Shown here piece after piece: positions 32,011-41,050 of a stretch of 49,095 bases of DNA. Made by a program: the position numbers and the translations under genes. The notes beneath the pieces are model-generated. The model was not told the origin of the DNA. It did no database searches and saw only the letters and a list, made by a program, of their open reading frames with translations. Location of the stretch: the NCBI GenBank assembly GCA_012270865.1, contig JAAXHL010000077.1, positions 61,029-110,123 of the forward strand, written 5' to 3'. The stretch comes from Candidatus Poribacteria bacterium. GTDB lineage: Bacteria; Poribacteria; WGA-4E; WGA-3G. Positions within the stretch are counted from its first letter, which is position 1, and each line of letters starts with the position of its first letter.

Positions 32011-32769
32011 GTGAAATATAGATTGAGCATTATTATGGTTTTAGCCGTTGCTGTGAGTCTTTGGTCTATAGACGCATTTGCAGCAGAACTCACCGAAGGA
32101 ATCGTCGGCTACTGGCCCCTTGATGGCAATGGCAGCGACGAATCAGGTAATGGAAACGATGCCGAATTGGAACAAGGCGCGAAATACGTTGACAACGGTT
32201 GGGTGAACGGTGCCCTTGAGGTTGACGGCGGTGGCGCACACGCCGTTATCGATGATACCTTTGAACTAACGACAGACAAGATCACCGTGATCGCACGGAT
32301 CAACGGTTGGAAAACCATAGATTGGTCCGGAATTGTCGTAGGTCGAAGTGACCCAGCATCCTGGTGGATGGGCATCGCCGCGAACAATACCCTAACGTAT
32401 GTATGGAACAACAACTCCGCAGAGACGTGGAACTGGCAAGGCGCACCAGAAATCCCAGAAAATAAATGGGCGTTGGTCGCCATAGCAATTGAACCTACTA
32501 AAGCAACGAGCTACATTTATCACAGAGACACCGACACACTTGATGCTGAAGTCAACGGCATCGATCATATTGAGCAGACGGTTGTCAATTTAAAGTTCGG
32601 GTGGGACGAATGCTGCGGCGCCAGATACTTCAAAGGGTTAATCGATGAAGTGATGATCTATGACTGGACGTTGAACGCCGACGACATCACAAAATTGGCG
32701 ACCACCGGACTACCCGTCGAGAGTAAAGGGAAACTCGCAATCACATGGGCAGCACTCAAGAGAAACTAA
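32011..32769 (+). CDS. LamG domain protein, exported
   Basis: This 252-residue protein starts with GTG behind AAGGAGG. It has a clear cleavable signal peptide ending near SIDAFAAEL. The LamG jellyroll follows: GIVGYWPLDGNGSDESGNGNDA, ITVIARINGWKTIDWSGIVVG, NKWALVAIAIEP and YFKGLIDEVMIYDWTLNADDI. The C terminus ESKGKLAITWAALKRN parallels the tail of the LamG protein at 20356. It should be periplasmic or surface-exposed and bind carbohydrate or protein ligands. Confidence 0.88.
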   Translation: MKYRLSIIMVLAVAVSLWSIDAFAAELTEGIVGYWPLDGNGSDESGNGNDAELEQGAKYVDNGWVNGALEVDGGGAHAVIDDTFELTTDKITVIARINGWKTIDWSGIVVGRSDPASWWMGIAANNTLTYVWNNNSAETWNWQGAPEIPENKWALVAIAIEPTKATSYIYHRDTDTLDAEVNGIDHIEQTVVNLKFGWDECCGARYFKGLIDEVMIYDWTLNADDITKLATTGLPVESKGKLAITWAALKRN

Positions 32770-32929
32770 ACGGAATATCGGAAACCGAATTGTCCTGTGT
32801 CGTTCAATCTCTCTAAAATTTCTGACGGTTTTTGATAAAAGACCTCTCGTTATCCAGAGGCGATTGAAATTAACCGAGAATCACCGTGAAACGAAGTGGA
32901 ACGGTGCTTCAGATGTAATAGTTTAAAAA

Positions 32930-34675
32930 TTGGAAAAAGTACCTTTTAGGCAGTATGCCGCACTCCTCTCACAGTACCTGAAACCGCAGTGGATGCGTGT
33001 GGCATTGCTTGCTATCTTCATGTTCAGCGGGATCGGTCTTACCCTACTCAACCCGCAGATTCTTCGTTACTTCATTGACACAGCAAAAGCGGGCGGCACA
33101 CTGCGAAACCTCATCATTGCCGGTGTTGCGTTCGTCGCAATCGCCGCCCTCGGACAAGTCGTCATGTTAGTCAGCTCCTATTTAGGGCAAGATGTCGGCT
33201 GGCGAGCAACAAATCAGATGCGTGGCGACCTCGCACATCACTGCCTACAACTCGACATGTCCTTCCACCACGAACGCACCCCCGGCGAAATGGTCGAGCG
33301 CGTTGACGGCGATACCGCAGCACTCTCAAACTTTTTTTCCGAATTTATACTTCAGGTGTTAGGCAGCTTGTTGCTGCTCGGTGGTATCCTGATTTTGATC
33401 ACCTACGAAGACTGGCGCATCGGTGTCGCATTGACAGGTTTCGTGGCGGTCTCCATATTCGTCTATAACCTCACGCGGAACATCGCCGTTCCCGCCTACA
33501 CCGCTGAGCGAGAGGGCTATTCAAGGCTCTTCGGGTTCCTTGAAGAACGGCTAACAGGCATTGCAGACCTCCGCACCAACGGCGGGATCGGCTATACCAT
33601 GGACCGGTTCTACGATGTAAATCGGGACGTATACGGACGCGCTGTAAAGGCACATGTGATGGGGGAAGTACTCCGAACAATCAACGGTGTCCTTTTCACA
33701 TTAGGCATCGCACTGACCATGGGGATGAGTATCTATCTCTACCAGATAGAAGTCTTCACAATAGGTACCGTCTACCTCGTTATCCATTACACCACCATGC
33801 TCCGAGGCCCCTTGACCATGATTAATCGGCAGATTAACGAACTGCAACGGGCAACCGCCGGTTTCAAACGGATTGAGGAACTCTATCGTACCACCTCAAA
33901 CATTGAAGATGGAACAGAGGCACTCTCCGAATCCGGAGCACTCGGTATCGACTTCAAGCACGTCACATTCGGGTACACCGAAGACGAATCGGTATTGAAA
34001 AACGTTTCATTCCAATTGCAACCCGGAAAGTCACTCGGATTATTGGGACGGACAGGCAGCGGTAAAACAACCATCACCCGTCTCCTATTTCGGTTCTATG
34101 AAATCAATAACGGACAAATTCGCGTCGGCGGCAAGCCAATTGAACGGATTCGACTGGACGATTTACGGAACCGGATCGGTATGGTTACCCAAGACGTGCA
34201 ACTCTTCACCGCAACCGTGCGCGAGAATTTAACGCTCTTTGACACTGAAATCACCGATGAACGGATTCTGTCGGTCATTGAAGAACTCGGGTTGTCCGAA
34301 TGGTATCAATCGTTATCCAACGGGCTTGATACCGTTCTGGAAGGTGCCGGTCTATCTGCAGGAGAGGCTCAGCTGCTCGCCTTCGCAAGGGTGTTCCTAA
34401 AAGACCCACAGATCGTTATCCTCGATGAACCGTCATCAAGGCTCGATCCTGCCACGGAACAACGGATTGATAACGCTGTGCAACGCCTCCTAAAAGGACG
34501 AACCAGTATCATTATTGCGCATCGACTCGGCACCGTTCAACAGGTCGACGAAATTATGATCCTCGCCGACGGCGAAATTCGAGAACACGATGAACGGAAG
34601 CGACTCGTCCAAAATCCTGATTCGGTCTTCTCACAATTGCTGAAAACAGGCGGATTGGAGGAGATGACGCAATGA
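32930..34675 (+). CDS. ABC exporter half-transporter, subunit 1 (membrane + ATPase)
   Basis: This 581-residue protein has a six-helix exporter membrane domain (residues about 20-310) and a C-terminal ATPase. Walker A is GRTGSGKTT at 373-381, the Q-loop is VTQD at 419-422, Walker B is IVILDE with catalytic Glu500, and the switch His is 531. The signature is LSAGEAQ (475-481) instead of LSGGQ. It begins with TTG (no better start is in frame upstream) and overlaps the next gene by 4 bases. With that gene it should form a heterodimeric exporter of lipids, peptides or drugs. Confidence 0.92.
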   Translation: MEKVPFRQYAALLSQYLKPQWMRVALLAIFMFSGIGLTLLNPQILRYFIDTAKAGGTLRNLIIAGVAFVAIAALGQVVMLVSSYLGQDVGWRATNQMRGDLAHHCLQLDMSFHHERTPGEMVERVDGDTAALSNFFSEFILQVLGSLLLLGGILILITYEDWRIGVALTGFVAVSIFVYNLTRNIAVPAYTAEREGYSRLFGFLEERLTGIADLRTNGGIGYTMDRFYDVNRDVYGRAVKAHVMGEVLRTINGVLFTLGIALTMGMSIYLYQIEVFTIGTVYLVIHYTTMLRGPLTMINRQINELQRATAGFKRIEELYRTTSNIEDGTEALSESGALGIDFKHVTFGYTEDESVLKNVSFQLQPGKSLGLLGRTGSGKTTITRLLFRFYEINNGQIRVGGKPIERIRLDDLRNRIGMVTQDVQLFTATVRENLTLFDTEITDERILSVIEELGLSEWYQSLSNGLDTVLEGAGLSAGEAQLLAFARVFLKDPQIVILDEPSSRLDPATEQRIDNAVQRLLKGRTSIIIAHRLGTVQQVDEIMILADGEIREHDERKRLVQNPDSVFSQLLKTGGLEEMTQ

Positions 34676-36429
34676 CAACAGGACAAGCCTCGATTCGCCT
34701 CATCCGCTACCGTCCACTCCTATTTCTCGGTACCATCTTTTTCCGAGGATTAGACGACCTAATACCCTTTTTCGATGGACTTATTAAGCAGGCATTTTTT
34801 AATGCACTTGAAGCCACCACCGGCGGAACCGGGGCAGGACTCAACCCATGGACCTTTGTAGCACTCTTTGTTGTCGCTTACCTTGCCGACCACGGTGTAC
34901 TCATATCGTCGGCATTCGTATGGGCGCGCTGGCGTTACGCGATCTCAACGCTCCTCCGAAAAAACCTCATGACATCTATCATGAACATGTCGGCACCCCA
35001 GCGTGTATCAAACGCCTCTGGCGAAGCGACAAACCGATTACGCGATGATGTACAAGCGATCTTGAGTTACTTGGAGCAGTACATCCATCTATGGGGAAAC
35101 CTTATCTTCGTGATCCTCGCAGTCATCTGGATGGCTCGAATCAGTGTAACTGTGACACTGATTACGGTTATCCCCGGTATCTTTATTATCACGATCGTCA
35201 ACGTGTCAAGGCGGTTTATCCAGAGATACCGTACAGCGCAACGCGTCTCCACAGAACAGTCAACCAACTTTGTTAATGAACTCTTCCAATCCATCTTAGC
35301 AGTGAAGGTCGCACGGACAGAGCCGAATGTGATTGCCCATTTTCGGAAACTCAACGACACACGCCGTAAGGCGACACTCGTAGATAACCTGTTCAACCAA
35401 GTCCTTCGATCGATAAGTTTCAATATCGGTAACCTCGCCACCGGCGTGATCTTGATTCTGGTCGCAGAACAGATGAAAACAGGCGCATTTACAGTCGGCG
35501 ATTTCGCACTGTTCGTTACCTATATCGGCGATGTGGCAAGGAGCGGATCGCTCATCGGCAGCACAATGGCACAGCACCAACGCGCAGCGGTCTCATTCTC
35601 CCGGATGGAACAGACCGTTGAGGAGATGCCGAGAGAAAATTTAGTGGAACACACACCCGTATATCTCCGAGAGGAACAACCCCCACTCGTCACCCCGCAA
35701 CGGACGGAAGACGACAGGTTAAACGAACTCACTGTTACCGGACTCACTTACCATTATGACGACGTATCTGGAATCACCGATGTCGATTTGAAAATCCCAG
35801 CAGGATCGTTCACCGTTGTTACAGGGCAGATCGGATCAGGCAAAACGACACTGGTACAAACACTCTTGGGTATCCTACCGAAACAGGCAGGCGAAATCCG
35901 CTGGAACGGTGAAATCGTTGCGGATCCGAAATCGTTTTTCGTGCCGCCGCGTTGCGCATATACTCCGCAAACACCGAAACTCTTCAGCGAGAAACTGAGT
36001 GCCAACATTCTCATGGGTATACCGTGGAACTGGGACGAGCTAAACAAGGCAATCCAGCTCGGTGTCATGGAGAAAGACCTCCCCACACTCGAAGACGGTC
36101 TCGAAACCGTCGTCGGTCCGCGGGGAGTCAAACTATCAGGTGGACAGATGCAGCGCACCGCAGCAGCACGGATGTTCATCCGAGACGCAGAACTTCTCGT
36201 TTTTGACGACCTCTCATCCGGGCTGGATGTAGAGACAGAACAGACCCTGTGGGAACGTCTCTTTGAAACCAGACGGACAACCTGCCTTGTCGTTTCGCAT
36301 CGGCGACCCGCACTCCGTCGGGCCGACCAGATCGTTGTCCTAAAAGATGGGCGCGTTGAAGCCGTCGGAACATTGGACGAACTGCTCACCACCTCCGAAG
36401 AGATGCAGAAATTGTGGGCAGGCAATTGA
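34672..36429 (+). CDS. ABC exporter half-transporter, subunit 2 (membrane + ATPase)
   Basis: This 585-residue partner starts at ATG overlapping the previous stop as ATGA. The membrane domain spans about residues 15-300. The ATPase has Walker [10 protein letters not shown] at 385-393, a canonical signature LSGGQ at 488-492 and switch His543. Walker B ends FDD, with Asp513 where catalytic Glu is expected. The paired ATP sites are therefore unequal: this subunit's Walker motifs face the other subunit's altered signature. That is the asymmetric arrangement known from heterodimeric exporters such as TM287/288. The substrate is unknown. Confidence 0.92.
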   Translation: MTTGQASIRLIRYRPLLFLGTIFFRGLDDLIPFFDGLIKQAFFNALEATTGGTGAGLNPWTFVALFVVAYLADHGVLISSAFVWARWRYAISTLLRKNLMTSIMNMSAPQRVSNASGEATNRLRDDVQAILSYLEQYIHLWGNLIFVILAVIWMARISVTVTLITVIPGIFIITIVNVSRRFIQRYRTAQRVSTEQSTNFVNELFQSILAVKVARTEPNVIAHFRKLNDTRRKATLVDNLFNQVLRSISFNIGNLATGVILILVAEQMKTGAFTVGDFALFVTYIGDVARSGSLIGSTMAQHQRAAVSFSRMEQTVEEMPRENLVEHTPVYLREEQPPLVTPQRTEDDRLNELTVTGLTYHYDDVSGITDVDLKIPAGSFTVVTGQIGSGKTTLVQTLLGILPKQAGEIRWNGEIVADPKSFFVPPRCAYTPQTPKLFSEKLSANILMGIPWNWDELNKAIQLGVMEKDLPTLEDGLETVVGPRGVKLSGGQMQRTAAARMFIRDAELLVFDDLSSGLDVETEQTLWERLFETRRTTCLVVSHRRPALRRADQIVVLKDGRVEAVGTLDELLTTSEEMQKLWAGN

Positions 36430-36437
36430 TAATAGAT

Positions 36438-36557
36438 AGGACTTCCGCATGGCTGCTCTTTTGTAGCACAAACTGTTAGTTTGTGTCAGGAGACCGCTGT
36501 GTTTTTCCGAAAATCTCATCTAACAGAACGGACTACGGTCAAAATTGCGTAAGTCCT
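36438..36557. repeat. Family A miniature element, complete
   Basis: This 120-bp copy starts 8 bases after the transporter stop codon. Its left end is AGGACTTCCGCA (one change) and its right end TGCGTAAGTCCT. The internal stem CACAAACT/AGTTTGTG is perfect. It could act as a 3' structure of the transporter message. Confidence 0.85.
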
Positions 36558-36577
36558 ATAAAAAAATAAGCGTCTAC

Positions 36578-36637
36578 ATTTGTTGCAGGCGGGGTTTGTA
36601 ACCCCGCATTTGTTGCAGACGGGGTTTGTAACCCCGC
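36578..36637. repeat. Tandem pair of 30-bp hairpin units
   Basis: Two direct 30-base units, 36578-36607 and 36608-36637, differ at one base. Each contains the stem CGGGGTT-TGT-AACCCCG behind GCAGGC or GCAGAC. The arrangement (AGG-like anchor, stem, TGT loop) matches the GTAGG-type hairpins elsewhere in the window. Confidence 0.8.
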
Positions 36638-36710
36638 CTTCTATAGATGTCTCGTTAATTATAGGTTTTACTATAAAAACAAGCACTTACATTTGAATTG
36701 AGGAAACGCC

Positions 36711-38243
36711 GTGAATTCAAACACCGTTCACACACTTGGCACCGGCACAGAGCTGTTCATTGATGACGCACTGATCGCTTCAAAGCAAGGCGTGACACGC
36801 ACGCTGCATCAATGCGTAAAGCATCACGGTTCCGTTCTCAAACCTGACCCCGACAATCCGTGGGAACACGGAGGACCAGATCAATCTAGACGTGTACACC
36901 TCTACGGCACCACACTGTACGATGCCGCGTACGGAAAATATCGGATGTGGTATATGTGTCGCATGGGACCGCATTGGCGGTTTGAAGCGAATGAGATTCC
37001 GGGACTCTATGTTCCACGTCCCGACCGCAACCCTTCAACATACAGAGGAAAAACACACGACGCTTATGGACGGAAATTCGTCGAAAACGATCGCGGCGAT
37101 CTCACCTGCTACGCAGAAAGCCATGACGGGTTGACATGGACGAAGCCGAATCTCGGTCTCTTTGAATTCAACGGAAACCCGAACAACAATATCGTGTGGG
37201 ACCTACACGGCGCGTGCGTCTTCCGTGATGACGACGAACCGAACCCGCAGAGACGGTATAAGATGATCGGTTTCTGTAGACGGTATCGCAACATCTTCCT
37301 GCTCATGTCACCGGACGGTATCCGATGGGACGACTCAGAATACCTCGAACCCGTTGCAGATCGGAACAACGAAGGCGCGTTCAACGTTATCTACGACAGC
37401 AAAACAGACCTATTCCGGGCTTACGCACTGATACGTGGAGACGACAAAGACGCACGACGTATGATCGCATATACCGAAAGTCCGCGTCTCGACGGACCCT
37501 GGAAACCGCTTGAACCGATGTTCGGTGCAACGGATACGGATGACAAAATTGGTGTTCAGCGATACGGCGCGGATCGCGCTGAAATCCACAACATGTCCGG
37601 TTTCCTCTATCACAACATCTATATCGGTATCGCCGGTGTGCTATATGTGACGGGACCGGGTGCAGCGGAACACGAGATCCCGGTTGACGGACCCATTGAT
37701 GCCCAACTCGTTTACAGCCGAGAAGGGTTTAACTGGGACTACCCAGACGAAATTCGGACACCGATTATTCCGCGCGGCGAAAGCGGCACCTTCGACACCG
37801 GTATGATTATGGGAACCGCCATAGAGCCAATCATCACCGATGACGAGATTCATTGGTACTACACAGGAACGGTTCACACCCACGGTGCTATGATGAGAGA
37901 CAGGCACAAGGAGATCGGACTTGCGAAGTGGCGATTAGACGGCTTCGTTTCGCTTGATGCCGATGCGGAGGGTGGTGTCGTTGAAACCGTTCCATTGCAG
38001 CTTCCGGACGGAGGGCTTGAAATCAACGCAGATGCGGACGGCGGACAGGTCAAAGTCGAAATCCTAACGGCTGATGGACAGGTTCAACCCGGCTTTTCGA
38101 TGGATGATTGTATTCCATTGACAGGAGATAACCTCCGGCACTCAGCGCAATGGAAATCAGCAACATTAGCGGATGCAGCGCAACCCTTGCGCTTCCGTTT
38201 TGTCCTAAACAGTGCAAGACTCTATGCCTTCCGTATTCTGTAG
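36711..38243 (+). CDS. Five-bladed beta-propeller glycosidase-like protein
   Basis: This 510-residue protein starts at GTG behind GAGGAAACGCC and has no signal peptide. Repeated blade-like strands such as YRMWYMCRM, CYAESHDGLTWTKPNLGL, YKMIGFCRRY, LLMSPDGIRWDDS, YSREGFNWD and HWYYTGTVHTHG resemble the GH32/43/62/68 beta-propeller fold. Catalytic acids cannot be placed with confidence, so activity is open. The last 100 residues look like a small beta-sandwich. Its TAG stop is formed by the GTAGGGGCGAGG hairpin at 38240. A cytoplasmic sugar-processing role next to the exporter is inference. Confidence 0.75.
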   Translation: MNSNTVHTLGTGTELFIDDALIASKQGVTRTLHQCVKHHGSVLKPDPDNPWEHGGPDQSRRVHLYGTTLYDAAYGKYRMWYMCRMGPHWRFEANEIPGLYVPRPDRNPSTYRGKTHDAYGRKFVENDRGDLTCYAESHDGLTWTKPNLGLFEFNGNPNNNIVWDLHGACVFRDDDEPNPQRRYKMIGFCRRYRNIFLLMSPDGIRWDDSEYLEPVADRNNEGAFNVIYDSKTDLFRAYALIRGDDKDARRMIAYTESPRLDGPWKPLEPMFGATDTDDKIGVQRYGADRAEIHNMSGFLYHNIYIGIAGVLYVTGPGAAEHEIPVDGPIDAQLVYSREGFNWDYPDEIRTPIIPRGESGTFDTGMIMGTAIEPIITDDEIHWYYTGTVHTHGAMMRDRHKEIGLAKWRLDGFVSLDADAEGGVVETVPLQLPDGGLEINADADGGQVKVEILTADGQVQPGFSMDDCIPLTGDNLRHSAQWKSATLADAAQPLRFRFVLNSARLYAFRIL

Positions 38244-38262
38244 GGGCGAGGTCGCCTCGCCC
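38240..38262. repeat. GTAGG-type hairpin at a stop codon
   Basis: GTAGGGGCGAGG-TCG-CCTCGCCC forms an 8-bp stem, and its second to fourth bases are the TAG stop of the beta-propeller gene. It is followed by CATAAGTGTCAATTTA, a near match to the family C terminus. Confidence 0.7.
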
Positions 38263-38279
38263 ATAAGTGTCAATTTAAT

Positions 38280-38399
38280 AGGACTCACGCATAGTGCTCT
38301 TTTGTACCACAAACTTCCCAGTTTGTGGCAGGGGACCGCTGTGTTTTCCGAAAATTCTCATCTAACAGAACGGGCTGCAGTCAAAATTGCGTAAGTCCT
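38280..38399. repeat. Family A miniature element, complete
   Basis: This 120-bp copy has ends AGGACTCACGCA and TGCGTAAGTCCT and the stem CCACAAACT/AGTTTGTGG. It is flanked by TTAA on both sides if one end base each is counted (T on the left, G on the right), a possible 4-bp target duplication. Confidence 0.85.
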
Positions 38400-38420
38400 G
38401 TTAAAAAAAAGCGGTTTATC

Positions 38421-38663
38421 GTAGGTTGGGTTGAACGGATACCACCAAGACTGTCAAAATCATAGAGAAACATGACTTTCTCCAGAGACACTACACCCAC
38501 CAGAAACCGAGTGAAACCCAACACTTTAGTTTGAAGATTCCAGCAGACTGATAGTGTAAAGTTGGGTTTCGCTACGTTCTTGAGTAGATACGAGGACAGG
38601 TCGGATCTCAGGCGTGTTAGTGCCCAGACATCTCCATTTTGGGTTCCGCTCAACCCAACCTAC
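38421..38663. repeat. Family D element with nested inverted repeats
   Basis: This 243-bp segment starts GTAGGTTGGGTTGAACGGA and ends with the inverse (TCCGCTCAACCCAACCTAC), matching at 18 of 19 bases. A second inverted pair, GAAACCCAACACTTTA and TAAAGTTGGGTTTC, lies inside. It has no supported ORF. With the neighbouring hairpin and family A copy it fills the 433-base gap 38244-38676. Confidence 0.7.
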
Positions 38664-38676
38664 GAGACTTCTGTAA

Positions 38677-40212
38677 TCATTTTCCAACATTCGGATCCAA
38701 TGCCTTCGCCTTCTCAAAATCTGCTTTTGCGGCTTCCTTCTGCCCAAGTCTCTCCTTTGCACGTCCACGGTCATAGTAAACTTCGGCATAATTAGGGTTA
38801 ATCCGAAGAGCCGCATCAAAATCCGCTATCGCACCCTCAGCGTTACCAAGCGCGGCTTTAGCAACACCGCGATTACCGTAAGCATAAGCACTCTCAGGTT
38901 CCAATCGTATCGCTTGTGTGCAGTCTTCAACCGCCGCCGCATATAAGTCTGCTGCACCGACTGTATCACCCTGATCCGCCTTCGTTTTACCGAGCCGGAA
39001 CCGCGCATAGCCGCGATTAATGTACGGCTCGGCATACCTCGGATTTAACCGTATCGCTTGCGTACAGTCTCGGATCGCCTCAACATACAGTGCCTGTGCA
39101 TCCGTTATGGCACCCTGCGCTATTTTAGATTCACCAAGTGTCGCCTTCGCTATGCCGCGATTGTTATACGGATCCGCAAGTTCCGAATTAAGACTGATAA
39201 CTTGCGTCCAATCATGAATTGCACCCTGATAATACCGTTCCACCTTCGCCACATCTGCCTGATTTGCCTTAGATTGACCGAGTCGAAACTTCCCGCCAGC
39301 ACGATTGTGATAGGCATAAGTATCCTCTGGATTGAGTTTGATCGCCTCCGTACAGTCCTCAATCCCCGCCGCATAGAACCGCCGCGCTTCCTCTACATTT
39401 CCGTTAACCGCTTGTAGGTCTCCGAGCCGAAACTTTGCAAGTCCCCGATTGTAATAGGCATCCGCTTTCTGAGGATACAACTTGATGGCTTTATCAAAAT
39501 CCACTACGGCATCATCGTACTGATTCAGATTATATCTACGTTGCCCGCGAACCGAATAGATATAGGCACGAATCCGTTTCCGTTTACGCCATGCTGTCAG
39601 AGATTCCGGCGATTTGGATCCGTCAATCAATTTTCTCAATGCGTTTGAAGGGATCGCGTAACTGTACGGGATTTCTATAGCCGAGACGATGCCGATAACG
39701 TGTCCTTTACTGTCTCGGACAGGACTGCCACTGCTGCCACCGGACAATTTAATCTCCATCTGGAGCCATTTATTGCCTTTCCGTACACGATGGATAACGC
39801 CATCTGCGGACCTGTACCTTCCATCAGGGTAACCTGTCGTAATAATCGTGTCACCTACCCGAACCGCATCACTATCGCCAAGCCGAGACGGTGTCCCTTC
39901 ACCAGAGATTTTTAAGACAGCGAGATCATTTCTGACATCAAACGCCGTGACACCCTCTACCGTCCAGATTGTCTTTTTATCGGGAGACTTTATGAAAACG
40001 GGGCCGGGGTGTGCGATGACGTGGATGTTCGTCGCAATTTTGTCCGGTGCCACAAAAAAGCCGCTCGCAGCCCCATATCTACCCTCTACACGGACAACAG
40101 TAAACCCGCTTCTTTCTTCAGGCACTTCAACAATCTGTTGAGGCAATCGTGCACATGAAAACAGAACCGCTAAGGTCAGCAAACTGAGTAAAGATATTCT
40201 GTTCATCTTCAT
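38677..40212 (-). CDS. Trypsin-like serine protease lipoprotein with TPR repeats
   Basis: This 511-residue protein has a lipoprotein signal with lipobox VLFSC (Cys20). A trypsin-fold protease domain follows, with His64 in TNIHVIA, Asp96 in RNDLAVL and Ser161 in GGSSGSP, so the full triad is present. From about residue 215 there are seven or so TPR units such as ADAYYNRGLAKFRLG and AEVYYDRGRAKERLG. There is no PDZ domain, unlike HtrA/DegP. It should be a membrane-anchored periplasmic protease whose TPR region recruits substrate or partners. It is transcribed alone on the minus strand. Confidence 0.92.
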   Translation of the reverse strand: MKMNRISLLSLLTLAVLFSCARLPQQIVEVPEERSGFTVVRVEGRYGAASGFFVAPDKIATNIHVIAHPGPVFIKSPDKKTIWTVEGVTAFDVRNDLAVLKISGEGTPSRLGDSDAVRVGDTIITTGYPDGRYRSADGVIHRVRKGNKWLQMEIKLSGGSSGSPVRDSKGHVIGIVSAIEIPYSYAIPSNALRKLIDGSKSPESLTAWRKRKRIRAYIYSVRGQRRYNLNQYDDAVVDFDKAIKLYPQKADAYYNRGLAKFRLGDLQAVNGNVEEARRFYAAGIEDCTEAIKLNPEDTYAYHNRAGGKFRLGQSKANQADVAKVERYYQGAIHDWTQVISLNSELADPYNNRGIAKATLGESKIAQGAITDAQALYVEAIRDCTQAIRLNPRYAEPYINRGYARFRLGKTKADQGDTVGAADLYAAAVEDCTQAIRLEPESAYAYGNRGVAKAALGNAEGAIADFDAALRINPNYAEVYYDRGRAKERLGQKEAAKADFEKAKALDPNVGK

Positions 40213-40364
40213 ACAATGGAATCCTTAGAAAATACAAGAAGGGACATGCGACATTGCTATAGACAATATATCTCCCTTTATTTTTCAGTTTCAGTTTCAG
40301 GACACGTTTTGTTACCTATTATAACCTACATCGGTTGCCTCGTCAAGTTCGCCGAAGTCGTGGG

Positions 40365-40517
40365 CAGGACGATTTAGTTTTCGGTTTTTTCGTCCAATTT
40401 TGACCCCCAGGCCCGGTAGGTTCGGTTTGTAACCGAACCGGATTTTACACGGAAATCTTGAAGACATCAAAAACCTCTTCAGTACGGTGAATTGTACCAC
40501 AAACTTCCAGTTTGTGC
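40365..40517. repeat. Chimeric remnant: family B left end, hairpin, and family A fragment
   Basis: CAGGACGATTTAGTTTTCGG at 40365-40384 is a family B left end, followed by the GGTTCGGTT/AACCGAACC hairpin at 40418-40440. The family B right end is missing. Instead TTGTACCACAAACTTCCAG (from 40493), with its paired arm TTTGTG, is an isolated family A interior hairpin. This looks like one element inserted into or recombined with another. Confidence 0.6.
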
Positions 40518-40533
40518 GGCATAAGACATCTAT

Positions 40534-40659
40534 AGGACTTACGCATTGTAGCATAAACTGTTAGTTTGTGCGATCTGGAATGTTGATAGATAGATACCAT
40601 AGATGTCCACAACCTCCTATGGCGTAATAGACGGAATGTCCATATTTTGCGTAAGTCCT
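40534..40659. repeat. Family A miniature element, divergent
   Basis: This 126-bp copy has both 12-bp ends, but most of its interior differs from other copies apart from the hairpin. ATCTA occurs at 40528-40532 and 40661-40665, each one base outside the terminus, a likely 5-bp target duplication. Confidence 0.8.
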
Positions 40660-40722
40660 GATCTATTAACAGTAGACGCTACATAAGTCAAATATTTATC
40701 AAACTCACGTATAAAAAAAGAT

Positions 40723-40752
40723 TTGACATCCACACCCAAAACATGCTATAAT
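40723..40752 (+). promoter_or_regulatory. Perfect consensus promoter with extended -10
   Basis: TTGACA-18 bp-TATAAT with TG one base before the -10 gives the strongest-looking plus-strand promoter in the window. It points to the small ORF at 40788 and the outer-membrane protein at 41051, giving that gene a leader of about 290 bases. Confidence 0.75.
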
Positions 40753-40787
40753 ACTTAACATACATGAATTCTAAATAGGACGCTCGG

Positions 40788-40901
40788 ATGTTTAACTTAT
40801 CGCCTATCACACGGATACATAAAAATCGCCTCGGCACGTTCATCAGTCTTGGTGCCGTGTTAATTCGTATTTCCATGTACCGCGCAGTCGTGGGCGAATA
40901 A
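40788..40901 (+). CDS. Possible 37-residue leader ORF
   Basis: This short ORF (MFNLSPITRIHKNRLGTF and onward, ending in VVGE) starts 7 bases after AGGA and about 30 bases downstream of a perfect promoter. GGCAC and GTGCC inside it can pair across a 15-base loop. It may be a leader peptide, or the region may be a structured untranslated leader. No homologue is known to me. The rest of the 838-base gap 40213-41050 holds repeats (40365-40659) and nothing else recognised. Confidence 0.35.
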   Translation: MFNLSPITRIHKNRLGTFISLGAVLIRISMYRAVVGE

Positions 40902-41050
40902 CTGAAGAATCAAACGTCTTCCGAGTTATAAAATACAACGCCCATTGCTGAACGGTACAAAATGAGGTTTCGGCGAGGGTGTTTTCCTTTTTAAACGACA
41001 ACAGTACATCACGTTTGCAGGCAAGAAAAACCTTAAAAAAAGGAGAAAAG

